From assembly GCA_021774915.1 (NCBI GenBank), contig JAJFIO010000114.1:1-44677 (forward strand): a DNA stretch of 44,677 bases, read 5' to 3'. The notes below the pieces were generated by a model, which ran no database searches, was not told where the DNA came from, and saw only the letters and a program-made list of their open reading frames with translations. This document shows positions 1-8,699 of the stretch, one piece after another. Position 1 is the stretch's first letter. The number at the start of each line of letters is the position of its first letter. The DNA is from Alphaproteobacteria bacterium. Its GTDB lineage: Bacteria > Pseudomonadota > Alphaproteobacteria > SMXP01. Made by a program: the position numbers and the translations under genes.

Positions 1-288
1 ATTGATCCGCGCACCACATCCCCGCTTGACACCGAAAGCATTATTGAAAGCGTTGAGCAGACCGGACGACTGGTGATTGTCGATGAATCCGGACCGCGTT
101 GCGGCATGGCGAGTGACATCTCCTCCATAATCGCGGAGCAAGCCTTCGGGGCGTTGAAGGCCCCCATCATGAAAGTCACGCCGCCGCATGTCCCCATTCC
201 CGCAGCGCCCAATCTGGAACAACTATATATACCGAATGCAGAGCGGGTTATCGATGCCGTTCAGCAAACCATGGAGTACACACGATGA
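1..288 (+). CDS. 2-oxoacid/acetoin dehydrogenase E1 beta subunit, C-terminal part (5' end outside window)
   Basis: The frame is open from base 1 and ends at a TGA that overlaps the next ATG (ATGA at 285-288). The 95 visible residues contain VDESGPRCGMASDISSIIAE and a PHVPIPAAPNLEQLYIPN stretch, typical of the C-terminal transketolase domain of E1 beta subunits (PdhB/AcoB type). This subunit works with E1 alpha in thiamine-diphosphate-dependent oxidative decarboxylation or cleavage of the substrate and passes the acyl group to the lipoyl E2 encoded next. Because E2 is of the AcoC type (lipoyl domain plus alpha/beta hydrolase), acetoin is the likeliest substrate, but this is inferred only from that neighbour. 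The catalytic N-terminal half lies outside the window. Confidence 0.85.
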   Translation: MDPRTTSPLDTESIIESVEQTGRLVIVDESGPRCGMASDISSIIAEQAFGALKAPIMKVTPPHVPIPAAPNLEQLYIPNAERVIDAVQQTMEYTR

Positions 289-1421
289 GCAACAACCAGA
301 TCACCCCCTTGATCATGCCCAAATGGGGCATGTCTATGGTCACCGGTAAAGTCGTCGACTGGCTGGTGGAAGAAGGAGCAAGTATCGCAACGGGCGATGA
401 ACTGGCCGAGGTCGAGACCGACAAGATCGTCAATGTGGTTGAGGTGCAGGGCAATGGCATCTTGCGCCGCCGCGTCGCCAAAGAAGGCGACGAGTTACCC
501 ATCGGCGCGCTTCTGGGCGTGATCGCGGATGCCGCAATGCAAGACTCCGAGATCGACGCCTTTATTGAAAAGTTTCAGGAAAATTTTGTCCCTGAAGAAG
601 TGGAAGAAGGTCAGACCAACGAACCCTTAAGCGTCGAAGTGGATGGACGCCCCCTTTCTTATCAAAAGGCCGGCCCGGAAGATGCCGAAGGGACACCGGT
701 GCTTTTTATCCATGGGTTTGGCGGCGATTCCAGCTCCTGGATGTTCAATGTAACGGACCTCGCTGCAAGCCGTGCCGTCTATACTCTGGACATGCCGGGT
801 CATGGCGGTTCAGCCAAGGAATTGGGGCCTGATCCGTTTGAAACACTTGTATCCGCAGTATCCGGGTTCATTGAAAAACTTGAATTGGCACAGATCCACC
901 TCATTGGACATTCTTTGGGAGCGGCTGTCGCCATGGCCGTGGCAGTACAAAAACCCAATAACATTGCCTCACTCACGATCGTCGATGCGGCGGGCCTCAG
1001 CGACACGCTCTCTGGTGGATCTTACATTGAAGAGTTTATCAAAGCCGAGCGCCGCAAAGACATGAAGCCCGCCCTGCAAAAACTATTCGCAAATCCTTCT
1101 CTGGTGAGCCGGGAGATGATCAATGAAACGCTCAAATACAAGCGCATAGAAGGCGTTGCAGAAGTATTGACCGCCATCGCCCGTGCCGTCTTTCCAGATG
1201 GAAAGCAGATTCATGTTTTTCGCGATAAACTTGAAGCACTCCCCATGCCGATAACAGCCATCTGGGGCGCTGAGGATCAATTAACCAACCCTGAGGACGC
1301 TCAAGGAATGCCGGAAAATGTCCGTGTCCACATTATAGACAAAGCCGGGCATATGCCTCATATGGAAGCCGCGCCCCAGTTCAACAAGATCGTGAGCGCA
1401 TTCTTCAAGTCGATCGAATAG
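285..1421 (+). CDS. acoC: Acetoin dehydrogenase E2-like protein (lipoyl domain fused to alpha/beta hydrolase)
   Basis: 378 residues. Residues 7-80 form a biotinyl/lipoyl domain with the swinging-arm lysine K47 in VETDKIVN. A short acidic linker (about 100-112) follows, and then an alpha/beta-hydrolase domain (about 117-378) with an oxyanion motif HGFGG near 143, nucleophile elbow GHSLG (S210), acid WGAEDQ and a late histidine in KAGHMPH. This hydrolase-type acyltransferase domain replaces the CAT-like catalytic domain of ordinary E2 proteins and is the hallmark of AcoC of acetoin dehydrogenase complexes. The start overlaps the E1 beta stop, so the two are translationally coupled. It converges with the next gene at only 8 bp and I see no terminator between them. 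The substrate assignment is from family resemblance. Confidence 0.82.
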   Translation: MSNNQITPLIMPKWGMSMVTGKVVDWLVEEGASIATGDELAEVETDKIVNVVEVQGNGILRRRVAKEGDELPIGALLGVIADAAMQDSEIDAFIEKFQENFVPEEVEEGQTNEPLSVEVDGRPLSYQKAGPEDAEGTPVLFIHGFGGDSSSWMFNVTDLAASRAVYTLDMPGHGGSAKELGPDPFETLVSAVSGFIEKLELAQIHLIGHSLGAAVAMAVAVQKPNNIASLTIVDAAGLSDTLSGGSYIEEFIKAERRKDMKPALQKLFANPSLVSREMINETLKYKRIEGVAEVLTAIARAVFPDGKQIHVFRDKLEALPMPITAIWGAEDQLTNPEDAQGMPENVRVHIIDKAGHMPHMEAAPQFNKIVSAFFKSIE

Positions 1422-1429
1422 AATCTACT

Positions 1430-3514
1430 CTAAAATGAGTGAAAGCTCCCGCCTTGCTTTGCCAATCTTTCAATCAACGGCGCGGGGGTCCACCAGCGTC
1501 CTCCGTGCTGATCCCTTAAGGCGCAGATAATCTCAAATGTTTTCGCCAGTCCCACATGGTCGGCATAATGCATCGGGCCGCCACGATAGCGCGGGAAGCC
1601 GTAGCCATTAACATAGACGACATCGATATCGCCGGAGCGGTAGGCAATGCCTTCCTCCAAGATCTGCGCGCCGATATTCACCAGTGCAAAAATGCAGCGC
1701 TGGACGATTTCATCATCTGAGATAGATCGCCGCGCAATCCCCCGGGCTTCAGCTTCTTGCCCAATGATGGCGTCAACAGCCAAGTCAGGGATGGGTGTGC
1801 GGTTGCCCACCTCATAGCGGTAAAACCCGGCACCGGTTTTTTGCCCTTTGCGCCCCATTTCCACCAGACGGTCATGCACCGCAAAAGCGTTGGCATCATA
1901 AGCGGAAGGATCAAGCGCCTGGCGGATCATAGTGCCGATATCAATCCCCGCCATATCGGTCACTGCAATCGGGCCCATCGGCATGCCGAAATCATAAAGC
2001 GCCTGATCAATCTGCCCGGGCGAGGCCCCTTCGAGCAGCATCAACCCGGCCTCGCGGGCATAACCCTGCAACATGCGGTTGCCGATAAAACCAAAGCAGA
2101 CACCAGCCACCACGCCCACCTTGCCGATGCGTTTCGCCAAGGCGCTCACTGTGCTTAAAACATCCGGCGCGGTTTTGTCCCCGCGCACGATCTCAAGCAA
2201 TTTCATGACATTGGCCGGGCTAAAAAAATGCAGGCCTACCACATCTTCTGGGCGCTTTGTCGCCGCTGCAATCTCGTTGACATCAAGATAAGACGTATTG
2301 GTCGCTAATATGGCGCCAGGCTTCACCACGTCATCCAGAGTCTCAAAGACTTGTTTCTTAACCTCCATTTTCTCAAAGACAGCTTCAATTACAAGATCCA
2401 TGTCCGCCAGGTTGGCATATTCGGTCGTGCCCGAAATGCGGCCCATACATTCATCCGCTTGGGCTTGAGTAATCCGCCCGCGTTTGACGTTTCCCCCATA
2501 GTTATTGCCGACACGGGCAAGCCCGGCGTCGAGCGCATCTTGCGCAATCTCAAGGAGGGTGACATCAATCCCGGCAGAGCTGAACGCCATGGCAATGCCG
2601 CCGCCCATGGTTCCAGCGCCGATGATCCCGACTTTTTTGATGAGGCGTTTAGCCGTGTCTTTGGGCAGATTCGGGATATGACCACAGGCGCGCTCGGCAA
2701 AGAACAAATGCCGCTGCGCCGCTGATTGCGGCGACGCACGTCGTTCCAGCGTGATCTCCCGCTCCCGCGCCACGCCTTGGGGGTAAGGCAGCAGTGCCGC
2801 CTCAACCGCATCGACGCAAGCCTGCGGCGATTCAAAGCCGCGCTTGCTTTTAGCGAGGGACTTACGGGTGTCGTCAAAAAGGCCCGCCGGAATTGACTGA
2901 GGGTCGATCATGATTTCAGAAAGGCGGCGCACGCCCTCGCCTTGCGCAAGAATGTCACGGGCAAAATCCGCCGCTTGCCCCATCAGATCGTCACCAGACA
3001 GCCGGTCGAGTATGCCGAGGGATAATGCTGTGTCCGCGGTGATCTGCTTGCCTGTGGTGATGAGGTCAAGAGCCGCTTTCACGCCGACCAGACGCGGTAG
3101 GCGCTGGGTGCCCGTAGCACCGGGAATAATCCCTAAAGTCACTTCCGGAAACCCGAGTTTTGTTCCGGTGGCAGCGATCCGGTAATGGCACCCCAGCGCA
3201 ATCTCCAACCCACCGCCCAGCGTAAACCCGTGCAGCGCCGCAATCACCGGTTTGCCTGCCGCTTCCAACGTCTCTACCACTTGGCTCAAATGCGGCGGCT
3301 GAGGCCCTTTGTCGAATTCAGTAATGTCGGCGCCCGCCATGAAGGTGCGGCCGCGCGCGGCCAAAATAATCGCCTCCACCCCGTCATCTTCGAGCGCCTC
3401 AACCAGCCCTTCTAAAATACCTTGCCGCACGCCGTGGGAAATGGCGTTCACAGGGGGGTTATCGACCCACACATAAGCCAGCCCATCTTTTACTTCCATA
3501 GAAACCACAGACAT
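1430..3514 (-). CDS. Bifunctional enoyl-CoA hydratase / 3-hydroxyacyl-CoA dehydrogenase (FadJ/FadB type)
   Basis: 694 residues. The N-terminal crotonase domain (about 1-190) keeps both catalytic glutamates, in GGGLEIAL and GFPEVTLG. The central NAD-binding Rossmann domain begins near 290 with VGIIGAGTMGGGIA. The 3-hydroxyacyl-CoA dehydrogenase C-terminal domains follow, with VGLHFFSPANVMKLLEIV and GNRM. It is last in the minus-strand paaZ operon, 42 bp after the crotonase gene. In the phenylacetate pathway a 2,3-dehydroadipyl-CoA hydratase (PaaF) and a 3-hydroxyadipyl-CoA dehydrogenase (PaaH) are needed, and this single fusion could supply both. The fusion is also typical of general fatty-acid beta-oxidation, so the paa role rests on position. 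An AAGGAAG ribosome-binding site precedes the ATG at 3514. Confidence 0.88.
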   Translation of the reverse strand: MSVVSMEVKDGLAYVWVDNPPVNAISHGVRQGILEGLVEALEDDGVEAIILAARGRTFMAGADITEFDKGPQPPHLSQVVETLEAAGKPVIAALHGFTLGGGLEIALGCHYRIAATGTKLGFPEVTLGIIPGATGTQRLPRLVGVKAALDLITTGKQITADTALSLGILDRLSGDDLMGQAADFARDILAQGEGVRRLSEIMIDPQSIPAGLFDDTRKSLAKSKRGFESPQACVDAVEAALLPYPQGVAREREITLERRASPQSAAQRHLFFAERACGHIPNLPKDTAKRLIKKVGIIGAGTMGGGIAMAFSSAGIDVTLLEIAQDALDAGLARVGNNYGGNVKRGRITQAQADECMGRISGTTEYANLADMDLVIEAVFEKMEVKKQVFETLDDVVKPGAILATNTSYLDVNEIAAATKRPEDVVGLHFFSPANVMKLLEIVRGDKTAPDVLSTVSALAKRIGKVGVVAGVCFGFIGNRMLQGYAREAGLMLLEGASPGQIDQALYDFGMPMGPIAVTDMAGIDIGTMIRQALDPSAYDANAFAVHDRLVEMGRKGQKTGAGFYRYEVGNRTPIPDLAVDAIIGQEAEARGIARRSISDDEIVQRCIFALVNIGAQILEEGIAYRSGDIDVVYVNGYGFPRYRGGPMHYADHVGLAKTFEIICALRDQHGGRWWTPAPLIERLAKQGGSFHSF

Positions 3515-3556
3515 GTTTCTTCCTTGTCCTTCTTGAAAGAGGATTCGAATAGAAAA

Positions 3557-4363
3557 TTACGCCTTAAATTTCGGCGGACGTTTTTCTTGGGCAGAGGCAA
3601 GACCTTCTTTCACGTCAGGCAATCTGAACCCGAGAAACTCCAACGCCAGGGACGTGTCGAAATTCGGGCCCGCCAGACGCAGCCAGTTATTGAGCGCATA
3701 TTTGGTGAAACTGAGCGCACTGGCGCTGCCCTCACTCAACTGAAGGGCTGTTTTGAGCGCCGTCTCATAAACTTCTTCGTCATCGACGCATAAAGAGACA
3801 AGCCCCATCTGCTCCGCCGCTTCACCCAAAATCGGCGTGTTGGTCATCAGATGATATTTGGCTTTGGCCAACCCGCACAGCAACGGCCAGATGATCACCG
3901 CATGATCCCCCGCCGCAACGCCAAGCTTGACATGACCGTCGAGAATGCGGGCGTTCTTTCCTGCAATGGAGATATCCGCCAACAAGGCCACCGCCAGACC
4001 GGCGCCGACCGCAACGCCGCGGATAGCCGACACCACCGGCTTGCTGCAATTGATGATATTGTATACGAGATCGCGGGCTTCCTTCCACACACGTAACAAA
4101 ACGGCGTCATGGTCGATCATATCTTCAATGAGGGAAAAATCCCCACCGGAAGAAAAATTGTCCCCCGCCCCGCGCACTAGAACCACTCTTACGGCCTCAT
4201 CGCCATCTATCTCAGGCCAGAGCGATGCCAGATCGGTGTGCATGCGGGCGTCCGCTGCGTTCAGTTTCCCGCTCTTTTCAAGGATGACCTCAAGAATGCT
4301 TGTCCGGGGCTCAGCAAAAGTGAGGCTGGGAAACCGCGCCTGATATTTTTCTAATGTGATCAT
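3557..4363 (-). CDS. Crotonase-superfamily protein (enoyl-CoA hydratase/isomerase-like)
   Basis: 268 residues with the crotonase oxyanion-hole segment [13 protein letters not shown] near 70 and the second conserved block [18 protein letters not shown]. The two glutamates of classical hydratases are absent: the first position lies in GAGLAVAL and the second falls in DGHVKLG. An aspartate in VAAGDHAV sits where isomerase or hydrolase members carry their acid. The protein is therefore probably not a plain enoyl-CoA hydratase. It lies between paaZ (10 bp) and the FadJ-type fusion (42 bp) on the same strand, so it is likely co-transcribed with them. An accessory isomerase or hydrolase step in ring-cleaved phenylacetyl-CoA metabolism is possible but unproven. 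Confidence 0.8.
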   Translation of the reverse strand: MITLEKYQARFPSLTFAEPRTSILEVILEKSGKLNAADARMHTDLASLWPEIDGDEAVRVVLVRGAGDNFSSGGDFSLIEDMIDHDAVLLRVWKEARDLVYNIINCSKPVVSAIRGVAVGAGLAVALLADISIAGKNARILDGHVKLGVAAGDHAVIIWPLLCGLAKAKYHLMTNTPILGEAAEQMGLVSLCVDDEEVYETALKTALQLSEGSASALSFTKYALNNWLRLAGPNFDTSLALEFLGFRLPDVKEGLASAQEKRPPKFKA

Positions 4364-4373
4364 GGGTTAAGAG

Positions 4374-6404
4374 TTAGCCGCGCATGGCGTTCATGGTCAA
4401 GAGATCATAAGTGGCGACGGGCTCTCCCTCCTGGTTAGTCACCTCGACATCCCAGCGCACTTCGCCATAGCCAGCGCCGATCCGCTCGGTTTTTTGCTTG
4501 CAAGTGAGTCTAACCTGGATGCGATCGCCGGGATAGACTGGCTTAGAGAAGTTCAGATTCTCCAAGCCATAATTCGCCAGGACAGGCCCTGGCGCCGGAT
4601 CGACAAAAAGACCCGCCGCCGCGGATAGAATGAGATAACCATGGGCGACCCGGCCCTCGAAAAACGGATTGGCCTTCGCCGCTTCCTCATCCATATGGGC
4701 ATAAAATGTATCGCCGGTGAGAGCGGCAAATGCCTCCACGTCTTTCAAGTTGATTTCACGCGATTCTGTATGCAGCGTTGTGCCGATGGCAAGATCCTCA
4801 AAATGTTTGCGGAAAGGATGCTCGGCACCGGTGATTTCATGCGCCCCTTTCTGCCAGACATCCGTAATCTCAGCCAGCATCGCGGGTGATCCCTGAAGGG
4901 CCGTGCGCTGCATGTAATGCATGACGCTGCGGATGCCGCCCAGTTCCTCGCCGCCGCCGGCCCGACCCGGCCCGCCATGAACAAGATGCGGCAAGGGCGA
5001 GCCATGGCCTGTCGATTCCTTGGCGCAGTCGCGATTGATGAGAGCCAGACGGCCATGATAACAGGCGGTTCCATAAACCATCTCGCGGGCGATTTTAGCG
5101 TCATGAGTAAAAAGCGAGCCCACCAGACTTCCTTCGCCTTTGCGGGCCAGGTCAATTGCATCGTTTGTGCTCGAATAGGGGATCAGGGTCGTCACGGGAC
5201 CGAACGCTTCCACCCGGTGCACCGCTTCGTCCGATCCGCCCTCACGCATCCGCAATAAGGTTGGCGCGACAAAGGCCCCTTTACCCATATCCGCATCGAC
5301 AAGCGGAAACTCCTGTCCGCCGCCATAAACGATCTCGGCTTCTTGCCCCAGTTCGCGAACCCGCGCGTTGACATCATCGCGCTGCGCCAGACCCACAAGC
5401 GGGCCCATGGCGACGCCGTCAGATCGCGGATTGCCGATCACCACTTTTTCCAACCGCTCCGCCAGCGCGCCTTCAACCTCTTCAATGTAATTTGAGGGCA
5501 CGATAGCACGGCGAATGGCGGTGCATTTCTGTCCTGTTTTCACCGTCATCTCCGCCGCGATTTCTTTCACGAAGAGGTCAAATTCAGGCGAGCCAGGCGC
5601 GGCGTCCTTTCCCAGAATGGAGCAATTCAGCGAGTCCGTCTCTGCAACAAAGCGCGTGGCATTAGCCACAATCTCAGGATGGGTTGCCAATTTATGCCCC
5701 GTCGAGGCTGAGCCGGTAAACACCACCGCATCCTGACAGGAGACATGATCAAGCATATCGCCTAAGGACCCGCATACAAGCTGCACTGCCCCTTCAGGCA
5801 CAATCCCGGACTCGATGATCCGCCGAAAAACCCGCTCACTCAAATAAGCACTCGCTGTTGCCGGTTTAACCACCGCCGGAACGCCTGCCAGAAGCGACGT
5901 TGCCAGTTTTTCCAGCATTCCCCAGCAGGGAAAATTAAACGCGTTGATCTGGACCGCAACCCCTTCTCTGGGCACAAAAATATGCTGGCCGACAAAGGTT
6001 CCGTTTCGCGAGACAATTTCCGGCGGGCCATCGACGATATGATGGGCATCCGGCAACTCCCGCCGCCCCTTTGAGGCGTAGACGAATAATGTTGCAAATC
6101 CCCCATCAACATCTATCCACGTATCGCTTTTGGTGGCGCCCGTTGCCAGTGAGAGTTCATAAAATTCGTCTTTGAATTGACCCAAATGCTGCGCGATAGC
6201 TTTGAGCATCAGCCCCCGCTCATGAAATGTCAGATTGCGGAGGTTAGGCCCCCCAACCCCGCGGCTGTGATCCAGAATGCGCCGCATGTCGAGCCCATGA
6301 CTGCTACACGTCGCCACCACGTCCCCGGTCGAAGCGTCATGCAAATCGACAAAACCGCCTGACGCCGTCACCCACTCTCCATTGACATAATTTTGCAATT
6401 TCAC
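4374..6404 (-). CDS. paaZ: Oxepin-CoA hydrolase / 3-oxo-5,6-dehydrosuberyl-CoA semialdehyde dehydrogenase
   Basis: 676 residues from a GTG at 6404, chosen because AGAGGGAG lies about 7 bp upstream; a TTG further upstream has no such site. The E. coli protein is 681 residues. The N-terminal aldehyde dehydrogenase domain (about 1-520) has the general base in VAETDSLN and the nucleophilic cysteine in TGQKCTAIRR. The C-terminal MaoC-like hotdog hydratase domain (about 535-676) has GDTFYAHMDEEAA and RVAHGYLILSAAAG. PaaZ opens the oxepin-CoA ring hydrolytically and oxidises the resulting aldehyde, a step diagnostic of phenylacetyl-CoA catabolism. It is first in a three-gene minus operon and diverges from paaX. 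A strong dyad operator lies about 57-94 bp upstream of the start. Confidence 0.93.
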   Translation of the reverse strand: MKLQNYVNGEWVTASGGFVDLHDASTGDVVATCSSHGLDMRRILDHSRGVGGPNLRNLTFHERGLMLKAIAQHLGQFKDEFYELSLATGATKSDTWIDVDGGFATLFVYASKGRRELPDAHHIVDGPPEIVSRNGTFVGQHIFVPREGVAVQINAFNFPCWGMLEKLATSLLAGVPAVVKPATASAYLSERVFRRIIESGIVPEGAVQLVCGSLGDMLDHVSCQDAVVFTGSASTGHKLATHPEIVANATRFVAETDSLNCSILGKDAAPGSPEFDLFVKEIAAEMTVKTGQKCTAIRRAIVPSNYIEEVEGALAERLEKVVIGNPRSDGVAMGPLVGLAQRDDVNARVRELGQEAEIVYGGGQEFPLVDADMGKGAFVAPTLLRMREGGSDEAVHRVEAFGPVTTLIPYSSTNDAIDLARKGEGSLVGSLFTHDAKIAREMVYGTACYHGRLALINRDCAKESTGHGSPLPHLVHGGPGRAGGGEELGGIRSVMHYMQRTALQGSPAMLAEITDVWQKGAHEITGAEHPFRKHFEDLAIGTTLHTESREINLKDVEAFAALTGDTFYAHMDEEAAKANPFFEGRVAHGYLILSAAAGLFVDPAPGPVLANYGLENLNFSKPVYPGDRIQVRLTCKQKTERIGAGYGEVRWDVEVTNQEGEPVATYDLLTMNAMRG

Positions 6405-6460
6405 GGTGAAACTCCCTCTTATACAGCATCCCAAAGACTCTGATCACAGAGCCGATTATA

Positions 6461-6498
6461 TGATACAATATTGATAATATTGCAATATTATTGTATCA
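6461..6498. promoter_or_regulatory. Dyad operator 1 between paaZ and paaX (TGATACA-N24-TGTATCA)
   Basis: TGATACA at 6461-6467 and its exact inverted partner TGTATCA at 6492-6498 are 31 bp apart start to start, about three helical turns. The match extends to 11 nt on each side (6460-6470 and 6489-6499). The same half-sites at the same spacing recur at 9788-9825 in front of the diiron gene, which argues for one dedicated regulator. The divergent paaX is the first candidate and the nearby TetR protein the second. The TGAT core resembles what I recall of PaaX sites in enterics, but that comparison is from memory. Confidence 0.78.
6474..6491. promoter_or_regulatory. 18-bp perfect palindrome inside the paaZ-paaX spacer
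   Basis: ATAATATTGCAATATTAT is a perfect palindrome centred between 6482 and 6483. It lies within the spacer of operator 1 but is centred 3 bp to its right, so it is not the same dyad. It could be a second operator for the TetR regulator or for PaaX, or an AT-rich promoter element shared by the divergent genes. The counterpart site at 9788-9825 has a similarly AT-rich spacer without a perfect palindrome. Confidence 0.5.
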
Positions 6499-6621
6499 TT
6501 TTAACGGCAAATGAAATTTTGACCCGCCTCGCGCCAGTGTATATCGTAAGCTCTTCCTCCCACCCCAACCCGCACGGCCTGCCCTTCTTGAGGTCATCAC
6601 GATAACGGATCCAGTTCATTT

Positions 6622-7560
6622 ATGTCTCAAGGTTTTCAAAAGACCATCGATACACTTGTGGCGAATTTTGCCAATCAACGCCCGATCCGCACCGGTTCTT
6701 TGATCGTCACCCTGTTTGGCGATGCCATCCTGCCTCGCGGAGGAACAGTCTCTCTCGCCAGCCTCGTCCGGGTTCTTGAAACCTTTGGTCTCAGCGAAAG
6801 ACTGATTCGCACGGCGGCTTTCCGCTCAACTAAAAACGGCTGGTTGACCGCCACAAAAATCGGACGGCAAAGCTATTACAGCTTGACCGAATCGGGGCGT
6901 CGACAATTCGATGAAGCCAGCAGACGGATTTATGGCGATGTTGCTGACACTTGGGATGGCGCGTGGACGCTGATCATTCTTCCCCAAGGACTGGAGGGCA
7001 AACGCGACACCATCCGCAAAGATTTGATCTGGCTCGGATTTGGACAGATTACAACCGGACTGCTGGGGCACCCCTCGATCGATTCAACACCCACAATCCG
7101 GCATCTGTCTGATCATGGCGTTCTTGATCAGGTTATCATCATGCACGCCAGATTAGATCGTGTGACGTCCAATCAATCGCAAAATGACATGGTGCGCTCA
7201 TGCTGGCCTTTAGGCGAAATCGAAGACCAGTACCGACATTTCCTGAAAACCTTCCGCCCGGTCTACAAAGCGGCGCGTTCTTCAAAAACGCTCCCACCCC
7301 ATCTTTGCCTCCTGGCTCGAACCATACTCATTCATGAATACAGAAAAATTATTCTTCACGACCCTCTGCTGCCCCGTGAACTTCTGCCCTCAAATTGGCT
7401 CGGCACTTCAGCCTACCAACTTTGCCGTAATCTCTATGGACTTATTTATCAGAATGCGGACAAATATCTCACGAGTCATCTGGAATCAGCCGAAGGTCCT
7501 TTGCAGAACCCTGGGCGTAATTTTGAAAAACGCTTTGGCGGCCTGCCTCACAGCATATAG
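6622..7560 (+). CDS. paaX: PaaX-family transcriptional repressor of phenylacetate catabolism
   Basis: 312 residues, close to the 316 of E. coli PaaX. The N-terminal winged-helix domain (about 10-85) reads IRTGSLIVTLFGDAILPRGG then SERLIRTAAFRSTKNGWL, followed by the wing segment KIGRQSYYSLTESGRRQF. The middle domain starts at WDGAWTLIILP, and the C-terminal PaaX domain includes CWPLGEIEDQY and LLPRELLPSNWLG. Members repress paa operons and are released by phenylacetyl-CoA. It is divergent from paaZ with operator 1 in the 217-bp spacer, the usual arrangement for an autoregulated local repressor. It converges with the reductase gene, leaving only 11 bp. The ribosome-binding site is weak. Confidence 0.93.
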   Translation: MSQGFQKTIDTLVANFANQRPIRTGSLIVTLFGDAILPRGGTVSLASLVRVLETFGLSERLIRTAAFRSTKNGWLTATKIGRQSYYSLTESGRRQFDEASRRIYGDVADTWDGAWTLIILPQGLEGKRDTIRKDLIWLGFGQITTGLLGHPSIDSTPTIRHLSDHGVLDQVIIMHARLDRVTSNQSQNDMVRSCWPLGEIEDQYRHFLKTFRPVYKAARSSKTLPPHLCLLARTILIHEYRKIILHDPLLPRELLPSNWLGTSAYQLCRNLYGLIYQNADKYLTSHLESAEGPLQNPGRNFEKRFGGLPHSI

Positions 7561-7571
7561 AGAATTCATGC

Positions 7572-8630
7572 TCAGCTGTTCTGCGGTGCTTGGGTATATT
7601 GGTCCCCCGGAAGCATTTCGGGTTTGTGCTGCCCAAAATAGCCTTCCGTATGGATAAGCGCCGGTGACGCACCCAAAGCCTTGGTCTTAGCAACACAGGC
7701 ATCGACAAAGTCTGGACTGCCGGCAATGAAAACACTGTGGCGTGAGAGATCCGGCACAACTTCAGCTAATATGTCTGGAATGCGGCCTTGAAAACCATCA
7801 CTCTTTTCCCTCGTTAGGGTGTAGAGGAATTTAAAATTACGGTATTTTTCCTGCCAATATTCCATTAAACCCAGGTCGTAGACATCTGCGCGGGTACGGG
7901 CCGAAAAAAGGATGGTCACAGGATAAGCAAACCCCCGCCGCAGAGCAGCATCCGCTAAAGCCAGAAGTGGAGCCAGGCCTGAGCCCGCCGCGAGGCAAAG
8001 TATCGGCGATTCAACGCCAGGATCTCCGATAAACGTGCCGTAAGGTCCAGAGATCTGAACACGACTGCCTTCATGCAAATCATCATGAATCCAACGGCTG
8101 GTCACGCCATCATCGACACGGGCAATCTGCAAGACGATTTCACCATTTTGCCGGGGCGCATTTGCTATCGAATAAGACCGACTGGGTACGCCATGCTCTT
8201 CAGAACCCATCATGATATATTGACCCGGCCAAAATCTCATCGGCTCACCCACCGGTCTTAGTCTGAGTTCCATGATACTCTGTGTACGTGGCACGCGGTC
8301 AACGACAATATAGGAACTGTTTTCGAGGGGAGGAAAAAGTTTTGGTCTCGCGTCTTCAGTGCCCCATTCGATTTCAAGCACATCATCAAGTGGCTTGGCC
8401 ATGCACATCAGGCCAAAGCCTTTGGCGCGGTCCTCCTGGGACAATGCCATATCCAGCACAAAGCCTTGATCGAAGCGCCCTTGACGCACCTTGATTTTGC
8501 ACTCGCCGCACGCACCCGCCCGACAATTATTCGGCAGCGCGTAGCCCGCAGCTTCCAAAGCAGAGAGCACTGTATTTTCCGGCTGGCATTCAATCTCCTG
8601 ACCGGATGGAAACAGACGAATCTTCGACAT
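7572..8630 (-). CDS. NADH/NADPH-dependent ferredoxin-type oxygenase reductase (2Fe-2S domain then FNR domain)
   Basis: 352 residues from the ATG at 8630, which has AAAGGG upstream. The N-terminal plant-type ferredoxin domain (1-90) has ligands C36-x4-C41-x2-C44 and C76. A flavin-binding domain with RSYSIAN near 146 follows, and then a nucleotide-binding domain with CLAAGSGLAPLLAL. The order ferredoxin then FNR matches reductases of soluble diiron monooxygenases and of benzoate-type dioxygenases. It is the reverse of PaaE, whose ferredoxin domain is C-terminal. It lies 69 bp downstream of the diiron oxygenase gene on the same strand and is probably its electron donor. It is also the only such reductase in the window, so it could serve the Rieske oxygenase. 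Confidence 0.86.
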   Translation of the reverse strand: MSKIRLFPSGQEIECQPENTVLSALEAAGYALPNNCRAGACGECKIKVRQGRFDQGFVLDMALSQEDRAKGFGLMCMAKPLDDVLEIEWGTEDARPKLFPPLENSSYIVVDRVPRTQSIMELRLRPVGEPMRFWPGQYIMMGSEEHGVPSRSYSIANAPRQNGEIVLQIARVDDGVTSRWIHDDLHEGSRVQISGPYGTFIGDPGVESPILCLAAGSGLAPLLALADAALRRGFAYPVTILFSARTRADVYDLGLMEYWQEKYRNFKFLYTLTREKSDGFQGRIPDILAEVVPDLSRHSVFIAGSPDFVDACVAKTKALGASPALIHTEGYFGQHKPEMLPGDQYTQAPQNS

Positions 8631-8699
8631 CAGCACCCTTTTTACGCATGAACGTCAGGGATCTTACCTGTCATACCTTTCCGATAAGATCAAGCTGAC

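Noticed and set aside
7572-8630. Calling the reductase PaaE
   Set aside because: PaaE has the FNR domain first and the 2Fe-2S domain last. Here the order is reversed, so a different reductase family is meant.
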